The translations under genes were made by a program, and so were the position numbers. This document shows, piece by piece, positions 23,278 to 33,172 of a DNA stretch of 64,000 bases. The notes below the pieces were generated by a model. The model was not told where the DNA came from, ran no database searches, and worked only from the letters and a program-made list of their open reading frames with translations. Origin of the DNA: Isoetes taiwanensis (Eukaryota; Streptophyta; Lycopodiopsida; Isoetales; Isoetaceae); contig JAJEKV010000011.1 in the NCBI GenBank assembly GCA_021234155.1, positions 22,952,416-23,016,415 of the forward strand. The letters run 5' to 3'. Positions within the stretch are counted from its first letter, which is position 1; every line of letters starts with the position of its first letter.

Positions 23278-23834
23278 AAGCGGCGATAGGGAAGCACGTA
23301 AGATCCGATTTACGGGACCGGTAGGTTTATTTAGCGGTATAATCTTTACCAAAAACTCTAAATGCAGGGCTGGTAGCGTTACAAAACATATGCACAAATC
23401 CGTACAACAAATTGAAAGCGTTCGAAGCAGGAGCCATACCTTTAGTGCTAGAATTACTGATCGATGCAAGCAAGAGAAACGTAGAAGCAGGTTTGGCGGT
23501 ATTGGAGAATTTTTGCAGCTGCGCAGACGGAAGGATGGAGGTGGTCGAGCATGCTCTCACTATGGCGGTTCTAGTGAAGACGATTCTGGCAGTATCAGAT
23601 TTGGCCACTGACCATGTTGGTTTTGGTGAAGACGATTCTGGCAGTATCAGATTTGGCCACTGACCATGTTATATTTTATGGGATGTTTGTAATGCAAATC
23701 AGTGCCAATATGTGTTGCAATGTGCAGTGCAAGCAGGGGCTTTTACTCATCTCCTGCTTCTTGCACAAGCTACCATAGCTACCATTTCTGGCCAAACAAA
23801 GAAAAGGGCTCTTGGGCTACTTAAGTTGTTATAA
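23278..23834 (+). pseudogene. U-box/ARM-repeat E3 ligase (PUB22/23/24-like) C-terminal fragment
   Basis: Armadillo-repeat sequence typical of plant U-box ligases is readable across frames: NAGLVALQNICTNPYNKLK, then KAFEAGAIPLVLELLIDA, then GLAVLENFCSCADGRMEVVE, and later CAVQAGAFTHLLLLAQ and TKKRALGLLKLL followed by a stop at 23832-23834. Such ligases ubiquitinate immune regulators. No U-box is present and the 5' part is missing. A 45-bp segment is duplicated (23574-23618 and 23626-23670) and shifts the frame, so it is dead. It lies 275 bp past the truncated ERGIC2-like exons, which suggests a mosaic of gene fragments. Confidence 0.82.
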
Positions 23835-24744
23835 GATACTTGGTCTGAAGAGCCTTGCAAGCTCGACATTGGCCTTACCGATTCCTTGCCTTTCTAGATC
23901 AAACTTGCATTTATCTTCTATCCATTGATCACCATCGACCGATCAATTCTATAGATCAATCTTTTGATACTGATCTTGTGGTCAATTGATCAAACAAGTT
24001 CACTTCCTCTTGCCTCTAATGGATGTAAAAAGTTCTTCCAACATTGGAACAACTTTCAAGTATTGAAGTATGTCCAATATTTTCATTGGGATCTAAACCT
24101 TATACCATGTCTCCATTCTTTGGGTTAATTTTACACATTCAAATTTCAAGTCATTTCTTTATTATCATTCTTTGCTGTCAACCTTTCATCTCCTTTATAT
24201 CTATCTAAATCTGAATCTGAATTTGAATCTCTCTATAGGCCCTTTGTCTTGTAATAATTTGCACACAACCTTGGTTTTTGTTTTGTTCACCGTGTTGCTT
24301 TCATAAAAAGAAAATTGCTTGCTCCAAGTTAGTAGAAAATTGTTACCTTTTCGTCTTAAGTGGATCTCTTATTAACATTGAATGCAACTTTTAGTTCTTA
24401 TTAATAAGTCTCCATGTATTCTTAGTAACTTGGAATGAAGATAAAATAGCATGAAACAAAGTGTAATGGGCATTTTATGCGGTGATCAATTAAGCTATAT
24501 AATTTTATAGTACAAATCCGAAGACAACATCAAAACATAGTAAGGGACCATTCAAATGCTGCCCCTATTGTGGATCAAGATTGACGGTCAGATTGGACCC
24601 ACTTATTTTATCTACTTCATCTGTGGTCTAAGTTCATAGAACAAGTAGAGTTTGATCCACTATTGGCGAAAATTATCTTTTCAATAGAAAATGTATTAGT
24701 ATTTGTAATAAGATCCACATGGTCTTTCATTAATGGCCCTCCCC
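23835..24744. other. AT-rich spacer left of the LINE/Gypsy nest
   Basis: No genes or repeats are recognised. The right edge is the tail of a LINE inserted in minus orientation. Confidence 0.45.
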
Positions 24745-25160
24745 TATAGAATAGAATAGAATAGAATAGAATAGTTTTTTTATCGTCCACCGAGACCAAT
24801 CGGCCTATGGGACCCAGAAGGAGCGCAGCAAACTTATTACTGTCCGGGTTAAAAAACCCCCGCCCCGAAGGGTTTTCGAGGGAAAAACCGTGGCAGTAAT
24901 AAGAATGATGTCAAACTGTACAAGTATACATCATCATGAAATAAATGTGTATGTACATGTCAAGTGCGTGCCCGGGACATAGGCGATCTCGCATGTCCAT
25001 GACCTCCTCGAAGGTATGATCCTAGCATCCGCATCGGATCCGGTGCTCAATGTCACATGTAGCGGTGGCCGGGCACGACCAACTCAAAGCATAGCGCCGT
25101 CCGGATTTGATCATATCTTTGGGCAACTTTGAAGGGTATGAGATTCATCCTCAATGACTC
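24745..25160 (-). mobile_element. LINE-A copy 1, 3' part (left of the Gypsy insertion)
   Basis: This is the 3' end of the LINE whose ORF2 resumes at 38458, the two parts being separated by the Gypsy element. Read on the minus strand it gives the end of the zinc-binding domain, then a 3' UTR with a stem-loop (24834-24903), then ggacgataaaaa and a tail of pentanucleotide repeats (24745-24774, CTATT units) in place of poly(A). The same UTR and tail occur at 44987-45146 in LINE-A copy 2, which fixes the assignment. Confidence 0.88.
24834..24903 (-). other. LINE-A 3' UTR stem-loop, copy 1
   Basis: The outer arms ttattactg and cagtaataa are inverted repeats, with inner paired blocks gggtt/aaccc and ccctcg/cgaggg. 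The same layout is kept at 44987-45055 with substitutions in the loop. It is a likely recognition structure for the LINE reverse transcriptase. Confidence 0.7.
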
Positions 25161-26838
25161 TGTGGACGTTCCAGTAGCGATATCGCCCGGGGACGTATAC
25201 CGTCTTTATGCCTCGTCACGCATTACCGCCACTCCAAATGTGGCGGTATGCGCTTAGCGTGTAGCCAGTGAGTAGCCCTAGGGGCAACTTGCCGAAATAT
25301 GTGCAACTATTAATGTGCACATTTTCCAATGTACACATTAATGGGGCACACATTTACAAGTGGACACTTCATGACAAGTGGGCCACACCCATAGGTGCAA
25401 TTAATGTGCACATTTTCCAATGTACACATTAATGTGGGCACACATTTCCATGTGTGCACATTTGGCCACCTAGCCCTTAAAGGCAAGTGGGCCCATTTCC
25501 AATTATCCCACATGCCAAAAGGGGATAATTGGAAACCCTAGCCAACCCCTTGTCTATATAGGGTAGGAAACCCTAACTAGCCCAATTTTTCGATTTTAGG
25601 GCTTTAGAACTCTGTTTTTGGCTGCCTCAACAAATTAAAACCGCATCCCGCACTTCTGCTCGGAGAATTGCATCCTTAGTTCCTCTAGATTCGAAGCGTT
25701 TCAAAGGGGATGGTCGAGCTCAGTCGAGGAGCCCCTCAAGGATCGTGTATTTGGCCAATTAGATAGTCTAAACCTTATTTTAGTCTTAGAATCAGGGGTT
25801 TAGCCTATTAGATCACCCATAGCAGCCCTCTAGATCTCTAGATGGCGTGATCCTAACTAAAGAACCTAACTCTATGTTGTAGATTAGATCTAGTTCTTTA
25901 GTTCTCACGTGAAGTATATGGATGATGCATCTCTATGAACTCCTTGTATTGGGAAGGGGGTAGAGACCTAAAGCTTTGTAGTTGATGCTCCTAGAGTAGC
26001 CTCTCTCTAGCACAATCGTAGATGCGGCCTGTGCACAAGAGCCACACCTAGTTGTGGGTGAAGGGGCCGACCGGGCTTATAAGGAGGTTCGTGTTCTCGA
26101 CTCTTGAACGATCCCTATGGTGTGTTAGTGCTCACCGGGGATCATTGTGACTAGGTCCAATGGCTTGCCACCCGCGTGTGGGCAAGGCATGGGCTCGACA
26201 CTCGTGAGGTGGTGAATATGACCTTCCATTGAGTTCAAGTCGAATACGGCAGTAGTCACCTTGAGTCAAAGATGTAGATCTCTGGAGGGAGAGATCCCTA
26301 CCTGCCCCATCTGGAATCGGGAGATGCAACCCGGATATAGCCCCTTGGCTATGCATCCCATGAGGCTACTGATCAGTCCCAACACTTTTCAGCCTACTCG
26401 CAAAGTGTGCACGGGGAGGGGTGGATGGAGTGGACAACCCTAAGCCATGTTCATATGCCCCAAATCCATTGCCATGAATTAAATGCGCAATGAACTCGAG
26501 ACCCAAAGCCGTCGGTCATCCCTTGAGTCCGAGCCTTTGGGGCTCCCTATGTGATGTGCCGATCTTTGTCTATGCAGATATGTGGAGGACCGTCCTTCGT
26601 GATGGTCATATGATGTTGATGTATGTGCTACTTGAGACATGTATGTTTACGCTTCCGCAGCCTAGGTAGGCCCCGAGGGAGACGGGTGCAATGACCCTTC
26701 CATTCTTCCCACTTCGAACCCGTCCACGGTTGCGGTGTCATGTGGAGGGCCCCAGTATTAGCATGGAGCTGGTATGGGGGATGAACTCCCTGTTTGTATA
26801 CGGTGAGTGCAATCGTATAATGAGTAGGGGACGCCACA
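25161..26838 (+). repeat. 5' LTR of the Gypsy element
   Basis: It matches the 3' LTR along its whole length. The U3 part holds two copies of a near-palindromic 'attaatgtgcacattttcc' block (about 25309 and 25398). Differences from the other LTR cluster at CAG/CTG/CCG sites. Confidence 0.93.
25554..25561 (+). promoter_or_regulatory. Probable LTR TATA box
   Basis: 'ctatatag' stands in an otherwise GC-richer context and is conserved in the other LTR (near 37179). Transcription of the gag-pol RNA would begin about 30 bp downstream. Confidence 0.6.
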
Positions 26839-26839
26839 A

Positions 26840-26850
26840 TGGTATCGAGC
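26840..26850 (+). other. Primer-binding site of the Gypsy element
   Basis: 'tggtatcgagc' starts one base after the LTR. It equals the initiator-Met PBS TGGTATCAGAGC with the A of CAG missing, the same kind of change seen at CAG sites between the two LTRs. Confidence 0.85.
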
Positions 26851-27040
26851 TATGTTCTTGGAGACCAAGAGCAAAGCAGCGCCATGTTCCCAATAGCACT
26901 AACTTGATAGGATCCTCAAACCTCGAAAAATGAGAAAATTTTTTTCTCATTTTTGTAGTTTATGCTAAGCTAGTAACAGTTAAAAAGAATAGAAACGTAA
27001 AAGACTAAAATTGATGAGCCAACATCCAAAAGTAGGGTGG

Positions 27041-27092
27041 TCTCACGTCGTGCCAGACGATTTCTACATTCTAGAAATCGGGTCAAACGTCT
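27041..27092 (+). repeat. Palindromic motif, copy 1 of 4
   Basis: This is the most diverged copy. It has tctcacgtcg on the left, a central inverted repeat gatttcta/tagaaatc, and a weakly matching right arm. See the other copies at 27220, 28880 and 29078. Confidence 0.6.
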
Positions 27093-27219
27093 GACATTCA
27101 AATTTTGACCCCAAAAAAGTTGTAAATTACAAGAAAAATACCTTGATAATTCTAAATTTAAGCTAAGAATTAGTAGATTTAGCATGTTACATGTTAATTT
27201 AATAGTGGGCCCCACCATG

Positions 27220-27285
27220 TCTCACACGTCGCCACCGATGTGGGTTTCTAGATTCTAGGAATCGGGCTGGGCAACGCGTGTGAGA
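27220..27285 (+). repeat. Palindromic motif, copy 2 of 4
   Basis: The outer arms tctcacacgt and acgcgtgtgaga pair, and the centre is gtttctagattctaggaatc. It lies 76 bp before the TATA box of the H3-like gene. Confidence 0.75.
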
Positions 27286-27360
27286 CCTTGCTTAATTAGG
27301 TGTTTTAGATGCCTTAGACAACCCAAAAAGGTAGTTTAAAAGTTGACCTAAATTTGGCCC

Positions 27361-27368
27361 TATAAATA
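27361..27368 (+). promoter_or_regulatory. TATA box upstream of the H3-like gene
   Basis: 'tataaata' lies 103 bp before the ATG at 27464, leaving room for a start site about 30 bp downstream and a 5' leader of about 70 bp. Confidence 0.65.
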
Positions 27369-27463
27369 GAACCAGACCCTCCCATTTTTCCCCGTTCTTC
27401 CCTAGAACTTCGCCAGTCTTTGGCGATCTTCCGGGCGCTTAGCTCCCGTCGACAAACCGTAAG

Positions 27464-28747
27464 ATGATGGCCCGCACGGGCGGTACCGCAAGGAAGCCTA
27501 GCCGAAGCGGATCCTCCAGCGCCCGGCCCCTTCTTTCACGAGATTCTTCTAAGACGCCTTCTCCACGGCGGCAGAATCTTCGTCAAGTGAGGAAGCGAGG
27601 TCGGACCGAGCGACCACCGCGTAAATCTTGGAGGACGACGGGCCGAGGCGTCATGAGCGAGATCCTCGCCGAAATTGCACGCGGCGCGGCGTGAAGGAGC
27701 AGCAGAACAACACCGGGGGACGCCAACCCAAGGGAGGAGCAGAGGGAACAAAGGACCCATCAACAGCCCAAGAACAACCCAGTGAGATCCACCACAGGGG
27801 AGGAGCAGGGAAGAGAGGAGGAGCAGCATTTAACTCACCCCGAAGAAGAGGCCGACCTGCGACGCTTCGGCCCACAAGTACGGCCAAGGAGCCGGAGCAG
27901 AGGACAAAGAGTCGGAAGACGACCGACTACGGCCAGGGACCCAAGAAGAGGAGGGCCAAAGCCGTAAAGGCGTGCAAGAGGAAGCCGTAAAGGCCTGAAG
28001 CGAAATGGGTCCCTGGTTATCAACGAGCCATCTGGATGGGAGACCCCGCCCACACCACCGACGACTTCGGATGGAGACTACGTCGGGCGCAGACGGGCAA
28101 GCTCTTCAAAGCCCCCGGGTCAGAGGAAGAGGTACCCCCGAGCAGACGGCCCAAGAGCAGAGGAGGCCGGCAGTGGGCTGAAGCCCCCACCATTTCCGGA
28201 CGGGATAGGGTCAAGGCCCCACGGCCGAACGGGAAGCCTATGTGATAGACCCCTAAAGGTCTATCGAAGAGGATCGTGGAGCACAACGCCGTATATGGCA
28301 AAGTGGGAGGCCTACAATGCCTATTACCGGGAGCACCGGGTGAGAACGATTGAAGGCGGGCACCCGACGAAGAGCCGCATTAATCAAGCCCCTCCACCAA
28401 AGCCCAAGCCTCCCCGAAAGCACCCGGGAAGAAGCGGAACAAGAAGAAGAAGTCGGAAGATGTGGCACTCAAGGAGATCCGCCACTTCCGAAAGAGTTAC
28501 TGGACTCCTGATTCCCGCCGCCGCTCCAGCCGTTTGGTCCGCTAAGTCATCCAAGAATACAACACGTATACATCTCTGCGTGACCGACGAGATGTTTAGC
28601 CGTTTTACAAGAGGCGTCAAGCGCATATAGTAAAGCATTTTGAAGATTCAATGGCCTCGCACGGTGCACAAGAGGGTTACCCTCATGAGGCGTGATATGT
28701 ATCTTGCCAGGCACATCAAGGGAGAACGCCTTGAACCTTGTAAATAA
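27464..28747 (+). CDS. Histone H3 / CENH3-like protein carried by the Gypsy element (frame broken)
   Basis: The start reads M-M-ARTGGTARKPSRSG, close to the H3 tail ARTKQTARK. The end has an H3 histone fold across shifting frames: K-rich KKRNKKKKSED, then VALKEIRHF (28462 onward, alpha-N), GLLIPAA and RLVR (alpha-1), VLQEASSAYIVKHFEDSMA (alpha-2), and KRVTLMRRDMYLARHIKGER (alpha-3), ending LEPCK and a stop at 28745. ALKEIRHF, LLIPAA and TLMR-D are closer to plant CENH3 than to canonical H3 (ALREIRRY, LLIRKL, TIMPKD). Loop 1 appears about two residues longer than in H3, as in CENH3. A Pro-, Arg- and Lys-rich stretch of some 300 residues separates tail and fold, far longer than any usual CENH3 tail. 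The fold has no introns, as expected for cDNA capture. At least five frame changes exist, several at CAG/CCG sites. Histone capture is inference; the fold match is seen directly. Confidence 0.8.
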
Positions 28748-28879
28748 CTGAAAAATTTTGTTAATATAAAGAAAATTTTGTGTAAATAAAGTGTCAAACC
28801 CTGTTTAAATAGGTCAAGATATCGACCCCTAGCCTTCATTTTAATTAAATTGGAGTTTTGAGCAAAAATTGAGACGATG
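28748..28879 (+). other. AT-rich tail after the H3-like gene
   Basis: An AT-rich stretch with 'aaataaag'-like words follows the stop codon and may act as a 3' UTR and poly(A) region. No hairpin terminator is expected in a plant gene. Confidence 0.4.
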
Positions 28880-28943
28880 TCTCACACGTCGCGCCAGGAC
28901 AGATTTCTACATTTTAGAAATCGGGCCGGGCAACGCGATGAGA
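28880..28943 (+). repeat. Palindromic motif, copy 3 of 4
   Basis: It has tctcacacgtcgcgcc on the left, the perfect central inverted repeat gatttcta/tagaaatc around 'catt', and gcgatgagacc on the right (arm partly broken). It is nearly identical to copy 4. Confidence 0.8.
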
Positions 28944-29077
28944 CCATGCCCAAAAATGCCCAAAACAGCTCCAAATCGACCAAGTAAGGGGTCAATTCTG
29001 CCTAACTCGATGAGTTTAGTGGAATTACAGCCTTAGATCACTTAAATTGAGTGAGCCTAGCCCAATTGGGACCCATG

Positions 29078-29142
29078 TCTCACACGTCGCGCCAGGACAG
29101 ATTTCTACATTTTAGAAATCGGGCTGGGCGCAACGTGTGAGA
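29078..29142 (+). repeat. Palindromic motif, copy 4 of 4
   Basis: This is the best-formed copy: outer arms tctcacacgt...acgtgtgaga, inner gcgcc...gggcgc, and centre gatttcta/tagaaatc. It lies about 180 bp before the TATA box of the second extra gene. Confidence 0.85.
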
Positions 29143-29323
29143 CCCCGTACCATTTCATCACCAAATGATCTCCAAATTGCACAATAGGTTCAGTAGCTCT
29201 CCTTAGCATGCTCAAACCCTAGAAATATACGTCGAACTTGCAATTGCATCACTTAATAGGTTAGAATTGCCTAATCTCAGTAAATTTTAAGTCATCCAAA
29301 AATTAGGGTTTTCCCCTTTTTTC

Positions 29324-29331
29324 TATAAATA
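29324..29331 (+). promoter_or_regulatory. TATA box upstream of the second extra gene
   Basis: 'tataaata' lies 123 bp before the ATG at 29447, the same arrangement as for the H3-like gene. Confidence 0.65.
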
Positions 29332-29446
29332 AGTCCCCCATTTCTCAATTGGCACCCTGCAAAATTTGCTCCCCACTGCTTAGGCGATCTTTCAGCTCCC
29401 TGAGGCGCTTCTGCATCCGTTTGATACCCCCTTCTTTGCTAGATCA

Positions 29447-31013
29447 ATGGCTACTGCTGATTTCGGGCGATGGTACAGCGCCAGTGCCCATGCTACTAAG
29501 GCAGATGTCAACGACATCTTCCAAGTCTTCGTGAAAGAAATCGACATCCAAGCTACGCTAAATGCAACCCCAGCTTATAGGCAGGTGCTAGCAGAATTTC
29601 AAGCTAGGGTAGGACCCTCCCTTGTTCAAGTTCCCCCTTGCATAGGATACTTTGTTCCCCGCCCATCCCTTCAAGCAGCCTTGGGCGATGTCCCCAACAT
29701 CGCCAAGTACTTGACTAACAAGGCGCAGAGACTACCTGATTACATGGTCCTGACAGCCAACAGGACCAAGTACTTCTCTTACACCGCCGCCCTAGCCATC
29801 TTCTTATCCCACCGCGCCGAGAACCCGATGGGGGCAACCTCTATCCCTCCGATGGAGGTAGACCCCATAGCAGTGCAAGAGGAAGAGCAGATGCTGTTGC
29901 AGTATCAACAGGAACAGGAAGCAAGAGAGGATGAAGAGGAGTCAGGACGACGAAGGATACACCTGAGCTCGACTTCGCATGAAGAACGGCGCCAAGGAGA
30001 GCAGAGCTGATCAATTTCGAAAGCAGACAAGCCAGGCATCGAGAGTTGCTCCCCACTGGGCTAGGCATCACAAGCCTAGCCCCTATCATCATCGACGAGA
30101 GGAGTATCTACTCCTCAACACATCCGAACCTTCCCCGAATCTGCGGGGAGAGGGAGCTCAGTTGACGAACCGCCCACCAAATGCAGACCGGCATGGACGA
30201 CTTCATCGTCCGGGAGCCTCGCATTTCCCGCTTCAAGTGAGGGAGTCCGACACCTACACAGGAGAGACCTCCGATATCCGTGCCTACAAAGAAAGATCGG
30301 GCAATTGATGGACGAGCTGGAGCCGCCAACAGGAGGAGTTCCTCGCCCTCAAGAACGATGGGGATCCGTGGGAAGACCACGAGCATCCTAATGCCGGGTC
30401 CTTCGATATCACCCCCCGCCAAAAGGAGAAGGAATCGACCTCGAGGGCTCGACCGCACAATTGAAGACTACAGGGAGCTCACCAAGTTGAGGTCGACGAA
30501 AGCACGCCGGCGGCACAGTAGCCGAGGCCAAACAAGCGGAGAAGCTTCGGGCACACACAACGGCAACGTGTCGCCGATACTACTTGCCGCTGCCGATGGA
30601 TGGGAGAATAGCGGTAATTCACCGCAAGTTCAGTCCCGTGAGGCTAAGAAGGAGTGTTTATGCCGATTGCACTCTCAGCTCGCAGGCATGCTCGAATAGC
30701 AACAAATGTCGACTATGTCGCCTTTTAGTCAAGAGGTCAATGGCACTCGACCTTCTTCGACTTCGCCATCCCCCACCGACGCCAGCGAGATTAGCGAAAG
30801 GATCGGCCCTTACATCCTAATCGCTAGGGTAGAAGACCCGTGAGAGCCATCCGTGGAGGCTCGTCGCCAGCATCATCGAACTTGGGTCACTCGGTAGGGA
30901 CGGCCCAAGTTAAGAAGTTTCTTGAAGACAACCCGCCTTACCGGGCAATTTCAAGACTAGTTAGACTCTTGATCCCTGAGACTTTTGTATTTAAAATATT
31001 ATATGATATATAA
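29447..31013 (+). CDS. Unrecognised Gypsy-borne protein with acidic Gln/Glu-rich middle (frame broken)
   Basis: The first 187 codons are open. A globular stretch of about 130 residues (DFGRWYSASAHATKADVND, then YFVPRPSLQAALGDVPN, then RLPDYMVLTANRTKYFSY) is followed by an acidic, Gln-rich segment. Readable pieces continue in other frames: GQLMDEL and EEFLALKNDGDPWEDHEHPN near 30310-30380, SPSPTDASEISERIGPYILI near 30760-30820, and VKKFLEDNPPYRAISRLVR near 30920-30970, ending at a stop at 31011-31013. The middle may form a coiled coil. No zinc finger, protease or envelope-like membrane helix is seen. It is separate from gag, which starts further down. I do not recognise the family and assign no function. 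Confidence 0.5.
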
Positions 31014-31135
31014 ATACAATTCTCAAGACTTTAAATGTTTTGTTGATGTATTTTGCCCCACAATTATACCAACAAACATAAACAATGCAAGAAGAACAAA
31101 TGGAACTAATCATATAGCCATGAATTGCTTGTGGT
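31014..31135 (+). other. AT-rich spacer before gag
   Basis: A short AT-rich non-coding spacer lies between the unknown gene and gag. No TATA box as clear as the two upstream ones is present. Confidence 0.4.
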
Positions 31136-32430
31136 ATGCAGCCGAGGCCTAAACGCAGGGGAACGACAACCATGAGACCTTATAGAAGAACAAACCCCCG
31201 CCCGCACCACCCCCAAGAAACCTATTTGAAGATAGGGAACCCATGACCCCAGAGGAGGAGATAGCCCGTGATGAGGACAGACTGGAGCGAGATAAAGGCA
31301 CTACCGTCCGCAAGCGAGAGTGGGTTCTATGGGCAATGCTCAGGCCGCCGCAAGCATCAGCTTCGAGGGAAGGAAGGGACAAGAAGAGGAGCAAAAGAAG
31401 GAGATCCCCAACCCGGAATCTTCCGACTCAAGTTCGCACTCGGACTCCGACTCGAGGAAGAGGAAGAACAGCTCGTGAAATCCAACGGAGGGAAGGCGGA
31501 GGAACACCCCCGAGGGACGACAAAGAGATACCAGTGGCCTCCGACTACCGTAAGAAGGTAGATTCCGCGACCGGGCAATGTATGGAAGGCCCGAACTCGA
31601 ACAGCCCTCGTGGGAGAACAGTCGATTGGAAGCAGAGGCATGGCTGGACTAAATGAGCGAGTACGGAAATGCTTATGGCATGAAGAATAAGGACAAAGGC
31701 AGAGTTGCAACAGCCAACCCGAAAGGAGCCGCCGGATTTGGTGGAAGGGTTATGCAAAGGCACACGGCTTAAGCAGGATGCTTGTAAGTTCGTAAAGTTT
31801 GCTAAAGCCTTCAAAGCGCCATTATAAGTCCAAAGATGATGCAGCAGCTTTTACAGTTACAAAGAAGGCAACAAATCACCCGAAATATATAGAGGAATTC
31901 ATGAGGCTAAGGTCAGATGTGCCGGGTTGGGAGAGAAGCATGCAAGAGAAAGCTATATTGAGGGGTTGAATGAGGAGATCCGCAAGCTTGTGAGAGCAAT
32001 AAACCCTAGGACAAAGATCGTTTTTTAATCCAAGGCTATAAGCTTGCAGGGTCGACCTCGAATTAGCGGGCACAAGCAGCCAGTATTTTCGGATAAAGGC
32101 AAGGCGACAGAAGCTATAGCCCCCCAGGCAGCCAGTCCAGGTCCAGCTAGAACCCCATATGGTGGGAACCAGGGGAAGCAGCAGGAGAAGAAGCAGGTGT
32201 CCTTCAAGGACAAGCAGGAGAGGTCAAACTACTCCAAAGCAGTGCAATCCTTTTTGCAAGCGATGCCCAAGGAAAAGAGGCGTGAGTGCATAGAAAAGCA
32301 ACAGGGTTTCGTGTGCTTCCAACAGCCCATAGGACGACAAAACCGTCCCCTACGTCATGAGTGCAGCTCTAGCGGAGTTGGGAGATTGGGACGCCCTGTC
32401 AGACGACGACGGCGAAGAGGCCCGCGACTA
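31136..32430 (+). pseudogene. Gypsy Gag (frame broken)
   Basis: A basic N-terminus (MQPRPKRRG) is followed by a Ser/Asp/Lys-rich linker (NPESSDSSSHSDSD). The retrotransposon gag domain comes next: LEAEAWLD near 31635, NKDKGRVATAN near 31690, and YIEEFMRLRSDVPGWERSM with ILRGLNEEIRKLVRAINPRT at about 31890-32015. A Gln/Pro-rich segment follows, then VCFQQPIGRQNRPLRHEC where a zinc knuckle would be expected, but the CCHC pattern is not intact. An acidic linker leads into protease. Frameshifts occur at least five times. Confidence 0.82.
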
Positions 32431-33172
32431 CATCCAGGGTGAGTGTCACATCTTTGCCGCAATAGATACGAACAAGCAAGAGAGCCAAGATAAGGTAATT
32501 TCCACAAGGGGAAGGCTAAAGCTAAGTCCTTCATAGTCTTGATAGACTCAGGAAGTAGCCATAACTTTGCATCCCCCAGAATGGTTCAAATGTTGAAGTT
32601 GAAGCCGCTAAAGTCAAAGCCAAGACCCGTTGTTTTAGCAAGTGGTGCGCATAGGCGACATCTACGGGCAAGAGAATTAACTTCGACATCGACTTACCAG
32701 GGATTAATATCCAGATGGGGGCAGAAGTAATGGGCATTGGAAAGTATGACTTGATCATAGGAATGGAGTACCTTGGGCCAGCAGGGGCCATTATCGACTG
32801 TGGAAAGCGGAAGGTGACCTTCCCAACGCCCGACGGCAAGATCATTGAGATAACAGGTAAGGAAGTTGTTCCCATCATGCAGTGTATGTCTTCTAAACGG
32901 CTGTTCAAGTGCATCAAGAGTGAGCAAGTGGCATACATCTTCAAGCTTGAGATTAGTGAGCCAGAATCGGAAGGAAGCAAAGAAGACAAGGTGCTCAGCA
33001 AGTTGCCGAAGCAAGTAGCTAAGCTGATCACGGAGTTCCATGATCTCTTTCCAGATGAGATCAAGCAGCTCCCTCCATATAGGGGAGTTGAGTGCGAGAT
33101 TGCACTCGAACCAGGAACAAAGCCAACGAGCAAGGCTCCATATAGAATGACAACGCAGGAGTTGTCTGAGTC
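32431..33172 (+). pseudogene. Gypsy protease and pre-RT region
   Basis: LIDSGSSHNFAS at about 32536 is the aspartic-protease active site, followed by KPRPVVLASG. After a frame change, GKYDLIIGMEYLGPAGAIID (near 32745) is the second conserved protease block. The segment then runs to LPPYRGVECEIALEPGTKPT, which leads into the RT as in other Gypsy elements. Confidence 0.9.

Noticed and set aside
27464-28640. Minus-strand frames across the GC-rich H3-like region (for example 27536-27829 and 28384-28638)
   Set aside because: They are shadows of a GC-rich plus-strand coding region, and none gives a recognisable domain.
27464-31013. The H3-like and unknown genes as ordinary host genes next to a transposon
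   Set aside because: They lie between matched LTRs with a PBS on one side and gag-pol plus a polypurine tract on the other, and the flanking LINE halves show that the whole 13.3 kb is a single insertion.
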